Origin: Proliferodiscus dingleyae
Lineage: Eukaryota > Ascomycota > Leotiomycetes > Helotiales > Lachnaceae
Length of the DNA stretch: 64,000 nucleotides
Direction of reading: 5' to 3'
Assembly: GCA_003988795.1 (NCBI GenBank)
Contig: QYAK01000019.1
Coordinates: 434,001-498,000 of the forward strand
This document shows positions 43,455 through 54,686 of this stretch, piece after piece. The notes under the pieces are model-generated. The model saw nothing but the letters and a program-made list of their open reading frames with translations. It did not search any database and was not told where the DNA came from. The stretch's first letter is position 1. Each line of letters opens with the position of its first letter. Made by a program: the position numbers and the translations under genes.

Positions 43455-45164
43455 AATGTTCTAGCTTCTCTAGAGGTCTCAAATACTGGCGTCTAGGTCT
43501 AGTGGGGTCTTCTTCGTTGATTTTCAAATGCTTGCCGAACGTCGAATCGATTCCGAAAATGCCCCGCGCCTGATGATGGAGGGGCAGAGAGTCACGTGGA
43601 TTACCCGCACCTCCTACTTGTGCTGTTTAGGCTCTTTTCTTTTTGGCTGGCTGCCGCGGTAACTAGGAGCTGGATCGCCTCACTGACGTCTGGCTATGCT
43701 GACTCGTCATTAAGATCAGACCATCTTCCATGAGATCATCGCCTCTTTGCAAAATGCCAAGAAAGCACGATAGGTGAGATCTGTCGATGGTAACAGAATT
43801 GAGAAGCTGCAAGCCAATCTGGCAAAGATCCGACATGAGGGATTAATGTCCCGATGTCAGTTCATGTGTCTCTACATGTGTCTGTGTGACCACGCAGCTA
43901 TAATTCCCAGAGACTCTCTTTGATGTGGAAGGGGTCCTCATCTAGTGAGTGCTGGGATGTCCTGTACTGTAAGCAAAAGACATGTAGAAACCCGGCTGAA
44001 TGGTTCTTGCTGATATCAGATTCCAATATATCACATGCCAAAAGTGACGTGCAAAAAGTCTGAATGGTAGGGAGAACTTCATAAAAGCCAATGACATGGG
44101 TTTGATTGTCTCAATGCCGTGTGAGAGATGACCCCCTATTCGCGTCAGACCAGACGCATGTTCAGCAGATGGTATGGGAAGAAGCAATGATCGGACGATG
44201 AAGTGACTGGGGAGCAAACCAATGCAGCAGTAACAAGGGACAATCAGATCACTGATGAGGGATGAAGTGCAGCCACCACAGAAGACGACATGCCACGGAG
44301 TGTTGCACCCGCTGGTATGGTTCAACCTTGCCAATCCTAGCACGTGCTTTCTTGTTTGTAAAGTGAGACGGTGAGGGAAGGTGGAACTACGTATATTATA
44401 TTTCAAATTTGAAGTTTCGAAAACATACTAGTATCAGCCTGCTTGCTGGTGCTTTCGTACAGGCTTCATGTCCCTTCAGATCTCTCGATGCTGCCAGTCT
44501 CCAGTCTTCCAATGCTCGGTGTCTGAAGCAGATTGATTATCACATCGATATCAAACCAAGCACAAGCAGCTGTGCTCAGTATCGGTGACCGACACCGACC
44601 ACCATCGCGCGTTGTGGCTGGAGATTGGAGAAGAGCGAGGCAAAGACGCGTTCTGCAGCAGCCGGTAAGGATTGTGTTTCAAGTTTTCTTTTTTTTGTTT
44701 TTCCCACGACTTCTTATCTCTGGATTTAGATTTTTAGATCGCGGGCCCCGTCCCCGTCCGCGTCCGCGTCTCCCTCTCCGTCGTCATTGCTCCTGGTGCT
44801 CCTGGTGCTCCTGCGACCCGCTTCAATCTCGGCAGCTAAGGGCAAACTTTCACCTTTTCCACCATCTTCCAGGCACCGTTGTGGTCTCACTCACCAGCAC
44901 AATTCACCTCCCAGAATCCTCATCTCGTCTTTTTTCTCTGCTCTGCTCTTCGAATCTTCTCCATCAGCTTATACACATCACCTCTTCTCAATTGTCATTA
45001 GCATCAACGGGAACATAACTCAGGTCGCCTTCGGATGAGGCTTGCTCAGCTACAGGTCTCGGACAGCTATCGATAACAGAAAACCCCCACCATCCACATC
45101 CACCTCCACCTCCACCTCCAGGCGCGAATTTCCAACCAAGTTTCCTACACCACCACCGCACATC
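43455..45164. other. Intergenic region between divergent genes
   Basis: About 1.7 kb between the PHO13-type gene and 6-phosphogluconolactonase, which diverge. Both are sugar-phosphate metabolism genes, but the gap is too wide to argue for a shared promoter. The last 600 nt are pyrimidine-rich, probably a long leader. A minus frame at 43942-44406 has no family-like sequence. Confidence 0.45.
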
Positions 45165-45947
45165 ATGTCGAGGCAGCCCAACCTCCTCGCCTTCCCGAAT
45201 GTCGACGTCCTAGCCAGAACCCTCCGCACCTACATTCTCCAATGCCAAACCTCAGGCCTCACCCGCCACGACGTCTTCAAAGTCGCCGTCTCCGGCGGCT
45301 CCCTCCCTAAAACCCTAGCCAAAGCCCTGCTGGCGCCGCCCACCTCTCCCGAAGACACAGTCCACTTCTCCAAGTGGGAGATCTTCTTCGCAGACGAGCG
45401 CGCCGTGCCCCTCGACCACGAAGACTCCAACTACAGCCTCCTGAAAGCCGAGCTGCTCGACAAGATCCCCGCCGGCGCAGGCCAGCCCGCCGTGCACCCC
45501 ATCGACACGACGCACCTGGACGACGTGCAGGAGCTCGCGGACCAGTACGAGCAGCTGCTCGTCAACAGCTTCGCGGCCCGCGACAGCGTCAAGCTGCCCA
45601 TCTTCGACCTGCTGCTGCTGGGCTGCGGGCCGGACGGCCACACCTGTAGCCTGTTCCCCGGGCACGAGCTCCTGCGCGAGTCGGACGCCTGGGTCGCGCC
45701 CATCGAGGACTCGCCCAAGCCGCCGCCGAAGCGCATCACGCTGACGCTGCCGGTGGTGACGCACGGCGTGAAGGTTGCGTTTGTGGCGACGGGGGCGGGC
45801 AAGAAGGAGATCATGAAGGAGATTTTCGAGGGCGGGAATGGGCTGCCGTGTGCGCTGGTCAATGAAGGAGCCGGGGAGAGGTGCACATGGTTCACGGATA
45901 CGGCTGCTGTGGAAGGAGTCAGTTTCCCACGGCGGGGAAGCCTGTGA
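45165..45947 (+). CDS. 6-phosphogluconolactonase
   Basis: Single exon, 260 aa from ATG 45165 (MSRQPNLLAFPN). The open frame extends 41 codons upstream but begins at a TTG and is Ser/Thr/Pro-rich, so the internal ATG is preferred. Conserved blocks: FKVAVSGGSLPKTLA, WEIFFADERAVPLDHEDSNYSLLK, LLLLGCGPDGHTCSLFPGH and AFVATGAGKKEIMKEIF. The enzyme opens 6-phosphogluconolactone in the second step of the oxidative pentose phosphate pathway, in the cytosol, supplying NADPH together with its neighbours in the pathway. Codon use is very GC-rich compared with the flanks, which fits a highly expressed housekeeping gene. Confidence 0.95.
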   Translation: MSRQPNLLAFPNVDVLARTLRTYILQCQTSGLTRHDVFKVAVSGGSLPKTLAKALLAPPTSPEDTVHFSKWEIFFADERAVPLDHEDSNYSLLKAELLDKIPAGAGQPAVHPIDTTHLDDVQELADQYEQLLVNSFAARDSVKLPIFDLLLLGCGPDGHTCSLFPGHELLRESDAWVAPIEDSPKPPPKRITLTLPVVTHGVKVAFVATGAGKKEIMKEIFEGGNGLPCALVNEGAGERCTWFTDTAAVEGVSFPRRGSL

Positions 45948-46634
45948 TGAGTGGTGATAATTGATGGATGGGTTGGATTAGATGGTTGAGTAGAGGGTGC
46001 GGGGCATACTTGAGATATATCAGCGGCTTTGATCTCCCTGTCATCAGCCCCCCCTTTTTTTTGTTATTGGAGTTCCGCCAGTACGGCGCTGGGTGGTGTT
46101 TTTAAAAAGGATTGCGCGCCGATGCGATATTCCAGCGCGGTGGCAAAGAGCAGAAATCTTCCGAGAATTTAGCATTTTCGTCACGAGGGATTTTTTTTTG
46201 ACTAGAAAAATTGGCATTAGTCTTCACCTCTGAAGCTACTTCCTATCACTTATTTCAATCAGTCAATGGGTTCTGAACTCTTGATTTTTTTTGGTACGGC
46301 CGAAACAAATGTTCAAGTCTTCGAAGTACTCATCTTTCCATTTGCTAGCAAATCACTTGAGTGAAAGCTCAATCACACTTGCTATATGATATGGTCCAGC
46401 GCTGTCCAAGTACTAACATTTGTATATATGCAAACTATATCTGTGTGAAGTTTATGGTATCTCGATCATATATCCCATGCCAATTCCAACCCGATTCTAC
46501 CAGAACGCCTATCCATAGCAATATCCTAACCTCCTAACCTACTCCATTTAAGCGATACTTATAAACATCATGCAACAAGCCATACGTCCTACATCTATGT
46601 ATGCACTCTTTGAATAGAAAAGATTGGGAGCGGG
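45948..46634. other. Convergent 3' spacer
   Basis: About 690 nt between convergent genes, AT-rich with T runs near 46048-46060 and 46190-46200. No gene seen. Confidence 0.5.
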
Positions 46635-49600
46635 TCACACCCTCTGCGTAGCGAAATCAAGAACCTCGCAGTCATCCTCAAAGAAACCCTCTTCATCCAC
46701 ATCTGTAGCTTCCCTGCTCACGCCCTTCCGCCGTCTCGTTGTAACCACAATTTGTTCCACATGCTCATCCGTGTCTTTGACGCTGAGGACGCGCTCGATA
46801 GCAGAGGTAGGGAGTGCACGGGCGTCAATAGATGAGTCGTCGTCCTCGTCCACAGGATGCACGGGCCCAACATCGAGCTTGGTACTTTTGATGGGTCCGC
46901 CGAAAGCCCAAGGAGCCTTGGCTAAAGCTGGAACCTCTGCAACTCTTGAAGGTGACGAGAGGAGGGCTGAGACTGACGGTAGAGTGGGTGGGCCGTCGTA
47001 AGAATATACATGCAGAGCTACACGCCTGTCTGTATGGAAAGGTTGATACGGTGCGCTGGACTCAATCTCAGCTTGGGGAATTGAGGACTCTGTTCCGTGC
47101 TGAGTAGCTGGTAGAGGTGGGTGTTTCCTGACTTTCCATTGCGAATCAACGACGTCGCCATCAGTGAGCTCGAGCTCCAGACCCTGATTCAGATCTCGCG
47201 ATGGTTCTGGTGCCATCTTGGGGTTCGGTAGTGAGGCAATGCGGAATTCTACGAACTTTGCTCCCTTGGATGCTTTCTGTTTCTCCGTAGGTCGATCTGC
47301 TTTGCGATTTTTAATTGTATAGTATCTGACTACACCGCCGCCGACTACAATGACCGAATCATTGTGTTTACGATTCAGCAGAAGAACACAATTTCTGCTG
47401 GGAATCGTGGAGCTACTTGGAAGGTGCAATTTTGTGCTACCTGATTTGCGCATTTCGTTCATCTTCCCTGTGGCTGCTCCCACAGATCGACTGATACCAG
47501 CAGCTAACACTTGCGTACCATGCCCAGCTTGCGCAGTCATTGTCTTAGCAGAAATCCCAGTGCTACTGCGACGACGACGACTGACAAGAGGACGAGCCGC
47601 GGTCCAAAGAGAATTTACAGCATTTGTAGCTACACCAGCGGCAGTGATAGCCACACCAGTAGATTCGCTATTGGGCTCTTCAGGTTGAGGAGCAGCGGTT
47701 CTCTGACGTGGAGGAGGCCATGTGAAAGCGCTGGCTGGGAGGTCGAGGATATGAACCGTTCCTGGCTCAGTCACCATTGCAGCACGTTCACCGTGTGGTG
47801 AGGTCCACACGACATCGACAATCCGTGCAATGGTCATTCGCGAAAACTGAGCTATTTGTCTGACATGAGGCCCCTTACTCTCTGATCCGTGAATTCCCGC
47901 TTTCAGAAAGGAGGACTTCGAATATTGTACCTGCATAAGATCCCAAACATACTGAACATCACCTTTGCTGCTTGCGGTAAAGAGTGCTAGGCCATTCGGG
48001 GCAAGGGATAAAAAGCTACATCCATGAGGGATCTTAAACGTAGCTAGAGGGTGAGGTGATGATGCGGATGTGCTGTGGTGAGACAGAGTCTCCAAGTCTA
48101 GTATTGATACTAGCCCGGGATCCTTGGGCACTGCTGCCGCCTGGGTCGTGACGCTGTGCGTAGGAGGAAATTGATGGCCTGTAGTCTGCTGACTTTGAAA
48201 AGCGATGGGTCCATTTGGAGACTGATTGCCAGGAGCTTTGTTCCAGTAAGAATTCCATACTTGTGCACCTTGTTTCCCTATTTGCTTCCCAATGTAAGCT
48301 GAACCTTCCAAGAATTTCTGCGTTCCAGCTTGCATGAGTTGTTTTACCAGACTTTCTCCATCGGGGGTCTCCACCAAGCAATTTGGTGAGGGCAGTTGTG
48401 GTGGAGCATGTGTATTGAGGCCTGGTAACTTGGCTGATGAGGGCATTCCAGGAACTGTAGCAAGTAGAGATTTCTTGGAAGATGGAGCTGAAGGGCAATA
48501 TGCTAGCCATCGTCCGTTCAAAGACAAGATGGAGGCTTTGTATTGTTTGTGATCAGTAGTATCTTTCGCATACCAATCCGGATCAGTCAATCCGCTAAGA
48601 CTAGTTGAGTCGACGGAAATCCCGTGTTGCATCGTAGTCCACACCTTTCCAATGCATCTGAAGTTTCCGAACAAACTAGATCCATCGGCATTGTGGCAGA
48701 AGATCCATATTTCCCCTGTAGAACAAGACGTTACTACAACTTTACCTCCATCAGCACGGATTGTAAGAGCGCCGGATGGAGGGGGCGGCTTGAATAAGGG
48801 ACTGGTAGGCGGCACGGCCAGAGGAATCTTTGGAGCCGAGAGCAATGTCGCTACATGCTGCTTTGTACCTAGGCAATAGACCTCGACAGTTGTCTGGTAA
48901 TATTCAATCGTTTCCGCTTCTCGAATAGAAAGCCCATTGATGCGCGGCGAACTTGGGACGCTCGCACTTTGGTTTGAAGGAATTTCATCTAAAGAAGGAC
49001 TGGTGTCACCTCCACTAGATTCATCGCTGGTCAGGATTGGGCCATGCACCACCATGGCAATCAAAGCTGAAGCTTGTACACGGTCTCCTGGCACAATCCA
49101 TGGCAGGATCTTAGCATTGTGAACGTCACCTCGGAGTCCATCAAATGTTGTAAGCTTGTGAAGACCCCTTTTGGTAACAGAATGTACACTGATTCCACCC
49201 TCATATCCAGTCAGGAGGACCTTATCTGTCCCCTTGAATTGATCTTGAGGCACTGCCAGACTATCAAATCCACAATAATATCCGCTTTGGCCCGGCGTAA
49301 GCCCTGTTCCAGGTGAAGAAAGCAGGAGATTTGCATCCGGGGCACCATAGAAATGGGCCTGAGCCTGATGAGGAAGTGGTGGATTATGTGGGTAGCGTTG
49401 GGGCGGTGAATACATTGAAGTACGACGAGGTCCATAAGAAGACACTGTCGACCGATGATCGTCCGAAGCGTAAGGTAGGTGTCCATCAGTATGGTAACTC
49501 AGAGGTCTTCGTCTGTTTGTCGGCGGAGAAGCTGACGCAACGTGGCTACTGGGCACATTCCTTTGTTCCTTTGTGGCCCATCCAAAACTAGCAAGTCTCT

Positions 49601-50121
49601 CCTCATACGAGGATGGCATATTTGGCGGTGACTCCCCTAGATTTATCAAATTACCGGGGGAGCTAGAATACGCTGGAATGTTCCTTGCCCATTCGTTGGT
49701 GTTCTGTGTGGTTGACTGGGGTATGGTGGTCGAAGATAGGGCGTCCAGCAAAGGAGAAGTGACAGGATCGCCATTTCCATTGACATTTGTTACAGAACCG
49801 ACAGGCTTGAGGTCAGGAGAGTCAACTAGGGTTGCGGCTGCCTTTGCGTTCTTGCCCCTAAGAGTTGTCAGTATATAATCAGCTTGCCGGAAGAGTCACA
49901 GGGGCTGAAGCAGACGGAACAAACACTGACGACATTTTGGCGGCATTTTTGGTCACCGCTGCCAGAACCCCGCCACTAGCTGCATCCTTCTCCTTCCCAT
50001 TCTTCTTCGCGTTCTTTGCAGATGGCTGCGCTCCAGTCGGTGAGGTCTTCCGGGTCTGCTTGCCTGGCTGGTTGTTCCCGGCGGAGGTATTACTGCTGTT
50101 GCGATCGGGTGAGGGGGGCAT
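46635..50121 (-). CDS. BCAS3-like WD40 protein
   Basis: Exon 1 50121-49925 and exon 2 49857-46635; intron 67 nt with TACTGAC branch and TTAG acceptor; spliced 3420 nt, 1139 aa. The donor GTTTGT is weak; other donors within 40 nt change only a few residues. The N-terminal third is disordered. A beta-propeller follows: YCGFDSLAV, KVLLTGYEGGISVHSV, ALTIRADGGKVVVTSCSTGEIWIF, CSFLSLAPNGLALFTASSKGDVQYVWDL and IVDVVWTSPHGERAAMVTEPGTVHILDL. The layout matches fungal proteins related to animal BCAS3, which bind phosphoinositides and work in autophagy and cytoskeleton control. The C-terminal 250 residues contain VLLLNRKHNDSVIVVGGGVVRYYTIKN, likely the last blade. The family call is from overall pattern and is less certain than the WD40 call. 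Confidence 0.8.
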
Positions 50122-51153
50122 TCAAATGGTCAGAGATGTGTCCTCTGCACCTGGGGAAACTCCAAAAGTAACCCCAAGGCTGAGAGTATGCGTGAAGGAC
50201 AAGCTGTCAAGAGATGGGCGGGGCGGAAAGATGACCCGCCTGCTTCCTGAACGGCCAGAATTCAGGAGAGGGGGCGGGGGAAGCGACCAGCGAGAATCGA
50301 GCCGGCAAATGGACCTTGAAGCTTATGAAACACGCAGACTGATGATGTTGGGATGCTGAGAGGAAAGGAGGAGGAGGAGGAGAAGAAGAAGAAGTCGCCC
50401 TTTGTGAAGAGCAGCTCTGGTGTTGATGGAGGAAGAGGAGTAGGAGAGTAAAGGTGGAGGTGGAGGTGGAGATGGAGATAGAGGGGCAAAGCGTGGTCTG
50501 CAGCCGCAGGTTCAAGGGTGTTTTGGGGGGAAGCTGGAGCTGCCAGCACCCGCGATCATGCTTCCCGCCCACTTCCTCACCATCACCGCGAATCAAGCTG
50601 CTGCTGCGGTACCACGACCACCACAACAGCGCTAATCAGCCTGCGCAGATGCGTGTCTGCCAGGATTCCCATTCCCATCATCCATTATCCGTGGCGCGCG
50701 TACCCGTCACACCGGCCTGCTCTCCAGGCCAGGTACCAAGTGTGTACCGTACTCTATCAGGAGAACTGGGCCGCTTGCGTCACACATCCATGCCCAGGCG
50801 ATCATGACCGACGTCGAGGCGCGCCAGAAGTATGGAGTAATGTGCCTCGAGGTCAGTTCGTGATGTGATCACATCACATCACATCAGCACTTTCAGCCTC
50901 GTCACGAGCCTGGTCACATACATGAGAGCTCATCGCGTCAGGTGTCTTTGGAGGAGCACGGTAGCCCCGAAAAGTGAGAGTACACAGGATATATTACACA
51001 TAGATTGCTGTGGAAGCATCCAAAGGCTCCCAATATCGAGATATCTGTACCACCATGCATGCTAGCTGAACAGGCATCAGGACTTCAAGCAGTGGATTGC
51101 CTTCTCCTACTGCGGCCGCCTCCTTGCAAGCCTTTGTCACCATAGAGGCGTCG
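50122..51153. other. Intergenic region
   Basis: About 1 kb between the BCAS3-like gene start and the DPM2 gene end (both minus). It has GAG/GGA-type purine repeats at 50366-50480, so several spurious frames. No gene seen. Confidence 0.5.
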
Positions 51154-51534
51154 TTAAGCCTTCTTCTTTCCAGCTGCCTTCGCCTTCGCTGCTTTCTTTC
51201 TGTTACTCCGAATCATCACCACACTCAAGAAAGACCCTACGACAGCGGAACCCAGGAGGATGAGGATGACGGGTATACGTATAGCCCAGACTCGCGGAGG
51301 AAATATGTTCTGTAGGGGGTGATCGGAGTCGACAAAGGGCTGCACATCGCGCATTAGTCTCCGACAGTCCGTTGGTTCAATAGGATATCCTCATACCATT
51401 AGAAGAGTCCAGATGCTGTAGTATAGAAAGACAACAGTGGCGGCGACGAGCATCGCGAGGCCAATGAGTTTGTCCAGCTGGAAAAAAGTTAGAGCTTGCA
51501 CCAGCAATTATTGACACAAGGCAGCGTATACCAT
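51154..51534 (-). CDS. DPM2: DPM2, subunit of dolichol-phosphate-mannose synthase
   Basis: Three exons: the ATG alone (51534-51532), 51477-51397, and 51339-51154; introns of 54 and 57 nt; spliced 270 nt, 89 aa (human DPM2 has 84). Sequence: LDKLIGLAMLVAATVVFLYYSIWTLLM as first membrane segment, the family signature PFVDSDHPLQNIFPPR, a second membrane segment (IPVILILLGSAVVGSFLSVVMI) and a Lys-rich tail ending AGKKKA, a possible ER-retention type end. DPM2 holds the catalytic subunit in the ER membrane, where it makes dolichol-phosphate-mannose for N-glycans, O-mannosylation and GPI anchors. The first exon codes only for the start Met, so gene finders that need longer exons will miss the 5' end. 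Divergent from CWC22. Confidence 0.92.
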
Positions 51535-51995
51535 TGTTGCAGTCGACTATCAAAAGGAGCGTAGAGAATCAGAACTTAGAGACTGAAACTTTGAAAAGCC
51601 GTAGTCGTAGTCGTAGTCGTGTCTCAAGGTTCTTAAGTCCAGGTCCAGTCCTGAATGGAAATTTAGGAGAGGGTTTCGCGTACAATCTGGCTTTCCACGC
51701 ATCCTGGTCAGTCTCCAATGCTAGCGCCCCAGGCATGCCTTAGCCTACATTTATTTTTTGACCTTGCGGCGACTCTTCATACCTTTTGCCTCACAAAATC
51801 CCGGACTACAGCCCTTCTCATCGCAGAGCCGACAAAGGTTCTGTTGGTCCTGTCCAGGTCCTGAATTTGTATTGGGCTTCTAGACAATAAAGAGAAAGAA
51901 GGCGCCGCCGTCAGGCAACTGCCTCTGGACAGCCTCGCCTTCTCTTTTCTTCAACCTTTTCCTGCACCTCGCGAATCCCCAACATAAGAGACGAC
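51535..51995. promoter_or_regulatory. Shared 5' region of DPM2 and CWC22
   Basis: 461 nt between divergent starts of DPM2 and CWC22, holding both promoters. CT-rich stretch before the CWC22 start. A TCGTAG repeat lies at about 51600-51622. No specific site identified. Confidence 0.4.
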
Positions 51996-54497
51996 ATGGA
52001 GGTCGAACAGCCTGTAGCGCTCGATGAAAGGCGCCTCGAGCATGGCTCGAGCCGCAGAGCTCCATCATCGCCGCGTGGTGATCGAAATGGGCGAGCTTCA
52101 TCCAGCAGGCAATCAGGTCCACGAGATAGCGCTGTCGCAAAGCCCAAAACCGATGAAGAAAAGCAAGCGATTGCAAAAGCCGAGTACGAGAAGCTTCTTA
52201 ATGTGCGTTCTGGGGGCGCCTACATCCCACCGGCACGATTACGGGCCCTACAGTCTCAAATCACCGACAAAACGAGCAAGGAGTATCAGCGTATGGCGTG
52301 GGAAGCTCTTAAGAAGTCGATAAATGGGTTAATCAACAAGGTCAACGTATCCAATATCAAGCATATTGTACCAGAGCTCTTTGGTGAGAATTTGGTCAGA
52401 GGGCGGGGTCTGTTTTGCAGAAGTATCATGAAGGCACAAGCTGCGAGTTTGCCGTTCACTCCGATTTACGCAGCCATGGCAGCTATTGTGAACACCAAGC
52501 TTCCTCAGGTGGGGGAGCTTCTTCTCAAGCGCCTCATCAATCAATTCAAGAAGGGCTTCAAGAGAAATGACAAGGCCGTCTGTCTTTCCGCAACTACCTT
52601 CATTGCCCATCTTTGCAACCAGCAGGTGGCCAATGAAGTTGTCTCCGCCCAAATCCTCCTACTTCTCCTCCATAAGCCAACGGACGACAGTGTTGAGATC
52701 GCGGTGGGTTTGACAAGGGAGGTGGGCCAGCATCTGGAAGAGATGAACAAGCCTATTGCTCTTGCTGTGTTTGATCAGTTCAGAAATATCTTGCATGAGG
52801 CTGATATTGATAAGAGAGTGCAATACATGATTGAGGTTCTTTTCCAGGTTCGCAAGGACCAGTATAAGGACAATCCAGCTGTCAAGGAGGAACTCGATCT
52901 GGTAGAAGAGGAGGACCAGATTACCCATACGACCTCCTTAGATGATGAGATTGACGTACAGGACGGTCTCAACATCTTTAAGTTTGATCCAGAATGGGAG
53001 GAGAATGAAGATGCGTATCGACGCTTGAAGGCAGAAATTCTTGGGGAGGGCAGTGATGACGAAGGCGATTCTGAAGATGAGACCGATGATAGTGAGGACG
53101 ATGAGGAGAAGCAGCAGGAGAAAGCGCTGGAGATCAAAGATCAGAGCAACACAGACCTTGTGAACCTTCGACGAACCATATATCTGACGATCATGTCCAG
53201 TATCGACCCAGAAGAGTGCTGTCACAAGTTGATGAAGGTCCAGCTACCAGCTGGCCAGGAGCCAGAACTCCCATCGATGATTGTGGAATGTTGTTCTCAA
53301 GAGAAAACTTACTCCAAATTCTACGGCCTTATTGGAGAACGATTCGCCAAAATTAACCGTCTTTGGACAGAGCTTTTCGAGCAGTCTTTTGCCAAGTATT
53401 ACGAGACAATTCATCGGTACGAAACAAATCGACTCAGGAATATCGCCAGGTTCTTTGGACATTTGATCAGCTCCGATGCAGTTGGATGGCATGTACTATC
53501 AGTTGTTCACCTCAATGAAGAAGAGACGACATCGAGTAGCCGCATTTTCATCAAGATTTTGTTTCAGGATCTGGTAGAAGCAATGGGTATGCCGAAGCTC
53601 CAGGCTCGTCTCAAGGATGACATTCTCCGACCGTATTTCGAAGGTTTATTTCCTCACGACAACCCTCGGAATACCAGATTCTCCATCAATTATTTCACTA
53701 GTATTGGCATGGGTGCAGTTACTGAGGAGATGCGAGAATACCTTCAAAACATGCCCAAGCCTGCATTGCCTGCTCCACCTGCTGCAGCCGATGATGAATC
53801 AGACTCGGGTAGTTCAGTCTCCAGTTATTCATCCTATACTGGGTCATCTTACTCTAGATCTCCATCTCGTTCGCGTTCACGTTCGCATGCATATTCACGC
53901 TCTCGCTCACCATCGCGAAATCGCGCTCTTGATCGTGGTCGTTCCGCCTCCCGCACTCCCCCAAGGACCAAAGGAACAGGCGGAGGGAGAGGACGGAGTC
54001 CTACCAGATCTATCACCAGGTCAATCACCCCACCGCGTCGTGACAGAAGACGTGATTCGGCTTCAGTTACACCTCCACGCAGGAGACGAAGATATTCTAG
54101 CGACTCCAGGTCAAGGTCGCCGCCCCCAAAACGAGGCCGGCGTAGAACTAGCTACTCTGTCACACCCTCTCCAAGGCGGGAGAGAGCGGTGAGCGACTCT
54201 AGATCCCCACCTCGCCAGCGCCCTATGCGCAGAAAGTCCCCATCTGTCAGCACAGCACCTCGGCGGCGTGATGTCAGCATGTCAAAGTCTCCACCCCCGC
54301 GAAGAGCCGCTAGACGAGACAGCTATTCTATAACCCCACCAAGGAGACGTGATCGACGAGATAGCCATTCAAGATCGCCTCCCAGAAGACGAGATGCTCG
54401 GCGGGAGAATCGATCCATTTCACCACTACCTAAAAGGAGAAGATATGATAGCGAGTCCTTGTCACCCCCACCAAAGCGAGGCAGACGATATAGTTAG
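51996..54497 (+). CDS. CWC22: Pre-mRNA splicing factor CWC22
   Basis: Single exon, 833 aa. Starts with a charged disordered tail, then RSGGAYIPPARLR and an MIF4G domain at about 90-290 (WEALKKSINGLINKVNVSNIKHIVPELF, GRGLFCRSIMKAQAASLPFTPIYAAMAAIVNTKLPQ, LLKRLINQFKKGFKRND). An acidic hinge at about 350-375 leads to the MA3 domain (LRRTIYLTIMSSIDPEECCHKLMK, LPSMIVECCSQEKTYSKFYGLIGERF), then DILRPYFEGLFPHDNPRNTRFSINYFTSIGMG. The last 230 residues are an RS domain with SRSPSRSRSRS and repeated SxTPPRR units. CWC22 sits in the spliceosome, loads eIF4A3 and is needed for catalytic activation. It is notable that this long gene has no intron, although it works in splicing. Confidence 0.96.
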   Translation: MEVEQPVALDERRLEHGSSRRAPSSPRGDRNGRASSSRQSGPRDSAVAKPKTDEEKQAIAKAEYEKLLNVRSGGAYIPPARLRALQSQITDKTSKEYQRMAWEALKKSINGLINKVNVSNIKHIVPELFGENLVRGRGLFCRSIMKAQAASLPFTPIYAAMAAIVNTKLPQVGELLLKRLINQFKKGFKRNDKAVCLSATTFIAHLCNQQVANEVVSAQILLLLLHKPTDDSVEIAVGLTREVGQHLEEMNKPIALAVFDQFRNILHEADIDKRVQYMIEVLFQVRKDQYKDNPAVKEELDLVEEEDQITHTTSLDDEIDVQDGLNIFKFDPEWEENEDAYRRLKAEILGEGSDDEGDSEDETDDSEDDEEKQQEKALEIKDQSNTDLVNLRRTIYLTIMSSIDPEECCHKLMKVQLPAGQEPELPSMIVECCSQEKTYSKFYGLIGERFAKINRLWTELFEQSFAKYYETIHRYETNRLRNIARFFGHLISSDAVGWHVLSVVHLNEEETTSSSRIFIKILFQDLVEAMGMPKLQARLKDDILRPYFEGLFPHDNPRNTRFSINYFTSIGMGAVTEEMREYLQNMPKPALPAPPAAADDESDSGSSVSSYSSYTGSSYSRSPSRSRSRSHAYSRSRSPSRNRALDRGRSASRTPPRTKGTGGGRGRSPTRSITRSITPPRRDRRRDSASVTPPRRRRRYSSDSRSRSPPPKRGRRRTSYSVTPSPRRERAVSDSRSPPRQRPMRRKSPSVSTAPRRRDVSMSKSPPPRRAARRDSYSITPPRRRDRRDSHSRSPPRRRDARRENRSISPLPKRRRYDSESLSPPPKRGRRYS

Positions 54498-54632
54498 TGG
54501 AAGACCTGCGCCATTGGGTCGGTGATTTGTAATTTGTAGGCAGGCACACGTAAGATGTGCACTCTATCCAGGGCTATATAAGCCTCGTAAAGAATGACAT
54601 GCATCCATCAACATCAATCATTTCCCGTTTTC

Positions 54633-54686
54633 AGCGTTTCCATCGTTTCCATCGTTTCTATCGTCTGCAGCGTTTGCAGCGTTCTC
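54633..54686. repeat. 9-bp minisatellite, six degenerate copies
   Basis: Six head-to-tail copies of a unit like ATCGTTTCC (variants AGCGTTTCC, ATCGTCTGC, AGCGTTTGC, AGCGTTCTC), in the 3' flank of CWC22. Confidence 0.85.

Noticed and set aside
43942..44406. 154-aa minus-strand frame
   Set aside because: His/Leu/Cys-rich composition of a random frame, no start context or homologous look.
45042..45164. N-terminal extension of 6-phosphogluconolactonase
   Set aside because: Begins at TTG, has Ser/Thr repeats, and the family start aligns with the ATG at 45165.
45315..45895. Antisense frames over 6-phosphogluconolactonase
   Set aside because: Shadow frames of a GC-rich housekeeping gene.
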